Source: Bifidobacterium aesculapii
Lineage (GTDB): Bacteria; Actinomycetota; Actinomycetes; Actinomycetales; Bifidobacteriaceae
Direction of reading: 5' to 3'
Length of the DNA: 64,000 nt
NCBI RefSeq assembly: GCF_001417815.1
Contig: NZ_BCFK01000035.1
Span: 26,966-90,965, forward strand
Shown here one piece after another: positions 62,852-64,000 of this stretch. The stretch's first letter is position 1, and every line of letters begins with the position of its first letter. The notes beneath the pieces are model-generated. The model made no database searches and was not told where the DNA came from. It was given only the letters and a program-made list of their open reading frames with translations. The position numbers and the translations under genes were made by a program.

Positions 62852-63952
62852 ATGAACCCCATCTGCAACCAGGTGCGCGTGCGCGTGCCGGCCACCAGCG
62901 CCAACCTCGGCTCCGGCTTCGACACGGTCGGACTCGCGCTCGACTACCATGACGAGCTCACCTTCACACTGAACGACGATCCGTCCGACGGCATCGCGCA
63001 CGTCATCATCCACGGCGAGGGCGAGACCACGCTGCCGCGCGACGAGACGCATCTGGTCGTCTCCACGTTCCGCCGCGCGTGCGCCACGCTCGGCCTCGGC
63101 CGTCTCGGCTTCACGCTCGAGGCGACGAACAACATCCCGCAGGCGCGCGGCATGGGTTCGTCCGCCGAGGCGATCGTCGCCGGCATCGCAGCGGCGGCCG
63201 CGTTCGCGCAGCCCGGCGAGCTCAACCGTCCGGCCATCTTCGACATGGCAGCGGTCATCGAAGGCCACCCGGACAATGTCGCGCCGGCCGTGTTCGGCGG
63301 ACTGACCGTCTCGTGGGACTTCACGACCGCCGAGGGCGTCGGTTCGGTCGCCATTCCCGGCGGCGAACCGCTGCACGGCGGCTTCCACACGATCAACTAC
63401 CCGGTCGACCCGGCGATCACCGCGGCCGTGTTCGTGCCCGACTACGAGCTGTCCACCGAGAAGGCGCGTCAGGCGCTGCCCAAGGAGATCCTGCACAAGG
63501 ACGCCGTCTACAACGTCTCGCGCGTGGGGCTGCTGCCTGCGGCGATGAACCCGGTCGTGCTCGCTCAGGCCGCCGCGCAGGGCGGCGCCGAGTCGCTGGG
63601 CGGCGCTGCGGGCGCGGCGGGCGTCGCGGGCGCAAGCACCGCCGTCAGCCCGGCCGCGTTCGCCACGGCCGCAGCGCAGGCCAACGCGCTGCTGTTCACC
63701 GCCACGCAGGACCGTCTCCACCAGCCGTACCGTGGAAGCCTGATGCCGCCGTCGACCGAGCTGATCAGGCTGTTCCGCTCCAAGGGCTACGCGGCCGCCG
63801 TCTCCGGCGCCGGCCCGTGCGTGCTCGTGCTGCATTACGGCGACGCCCGCGCCGCGATCGACGAGGTCGCCGCCTCCCAGCTGGCCTCCGGCCACTGGCG
63901 CGCGCTCCACCTGCCGATCAACACCACCGGCGTCGAGATCGAACGCAGCTGA
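62852..63952 (+). CDS. thrB: Homoserine kinase with an alanine-rich insertion
   Basis: This 366-residue GHMP kinase has VRVPATSANLGSGFDT and the ATP loop PQARGMGSSAEA. It converts homoserine to O-phosphohomoserine for threonine synthesis. Common length is about 300-320; an Ala/Gly/Ser-rich insertion near residues 235-275 (GGAAGAAGVAGASTAVSPAA) accounts for much of the excess. It is coupled to hom. Confidence 0.95.
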   Translation: MNPICNQVRVRVPATSANLGSGFDTVGLALDYHDELTFTLNDDPSDGIAHVIIHGEGETTLPRDETHLVVSTFRRACATLGLGRLGFTLEATNNIPQARGMGSSAEAIVAGIAAAAAFAQPGELNRPAIFDMAAVIEGHPDNVAPAVFGGLTVSWDFTTAEGVGSVAIPGGEPLHGGFHTINYPVDPAITAAVFVPDYELSTEKARQALPKEILHKDAVYNVSRVGLLPAAMNPVVLAQAAAQGGAESLGGAAGAAGVAGASTAVSPAAFATAAAQANALLFTATQDRLHQPYRGSLMPPSTELIRLFRSKGYAAAVSGAGPCVLVLHYGDARAAIDEVAASQLASGHWRALHLPINTTGVEIERS

Positions 63953-64000
63953 CCGTCGTCGTGGCGGGTGTCGGGTGGCCGGCGTGGCAGACGCTGCCAC
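63953..64000. other. Window end, nothing seen
   Basis: The 48 bases after the thrB stop show no gene start or terminator before the window ends. Confidence 0.4.

Overview
The window is a stretch of a high-G+C actinobacterial chromosome, most likely a Bifidobacterium or a close relative. I infer this from the argS-lysA and hom-thrB arrangement, a HspR-type (HAIR) operator ahead of clpB, a fused UreA-UreB subunit, lipoprotein and LPXTG-like surface proteins of bifidobacterial style, and several promoters that fire directly at the start codon. The species was not determined.

Left part (1-13.6 kb): a co-directional cluster of a zinc-type UroD-family methyltransferase homologue, a branched-chain-amino-acid-type ABC importer whose two permeases and two ATPases are each fused into one protein, an M20 amidohydrolase and an O-acetylhomoserine sulfhydrylase. 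Housekeeping genes follow (PLP-binding YggS type, DJ-1/PfpI, DUF4190 membrane protein, fumarylacetoacetate hydrolase family), then a Fic protein with its own inhibitory motif.

Middle left (13.7-26.2 kb): clpB with a HAIR operator and a 26-bp perfect leader hairpin; a minus-strand block of upp, rlmH, gluQ (with low-complexity insertions) and a glycerophosphodiester phosphodiesterase; and a complete urea ABC transporter urtABCDE.

Centre (26.2-38.5 kb): accessory DNA. It holds an array of 18-19-bp motifs, an AAA ATPase, an MFS exporter, a wall-anchored M28 peptidase, an AT-rich KAP P-loop NTPase with a 39-codon ORF at its 3' end, and a frameshifted wall-anchored S15 peptidase. It ends in a 21-bp-period head-to-head repeat array.

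Middle right (38.5-53.2 kb): a ureohydrolase, an IclR regulator and an MHS transporter; a secreted HNH nuclease; a BsuBI/PstI-type restriction-modification pair followed by a strongly AT-rich ATPase; urease ureAB-ureC with ureD convergent to it and no ureE, ureF or ureG; and tRNA-Arg and tRNA-Asn. A second 21-bp repeat array with the same architecture as the first closes this part.

Right part (53.5-64 kb): ridA, an amino acid permease, argS, lysA, a glucose/GlcNAc-type PTS pair (EIIA and EIICB), hom and thrB.

Nitrogen is the connecting theme. The Urt transporter imports urea, the ureohydrolase may make it, and urease hydrolyses it. The most unusual signals are the two matching 21-bp-period inverted arrays that bracket the ureohydrolase/restriction/urease segment, and the AT-rich defence-like ATPases.
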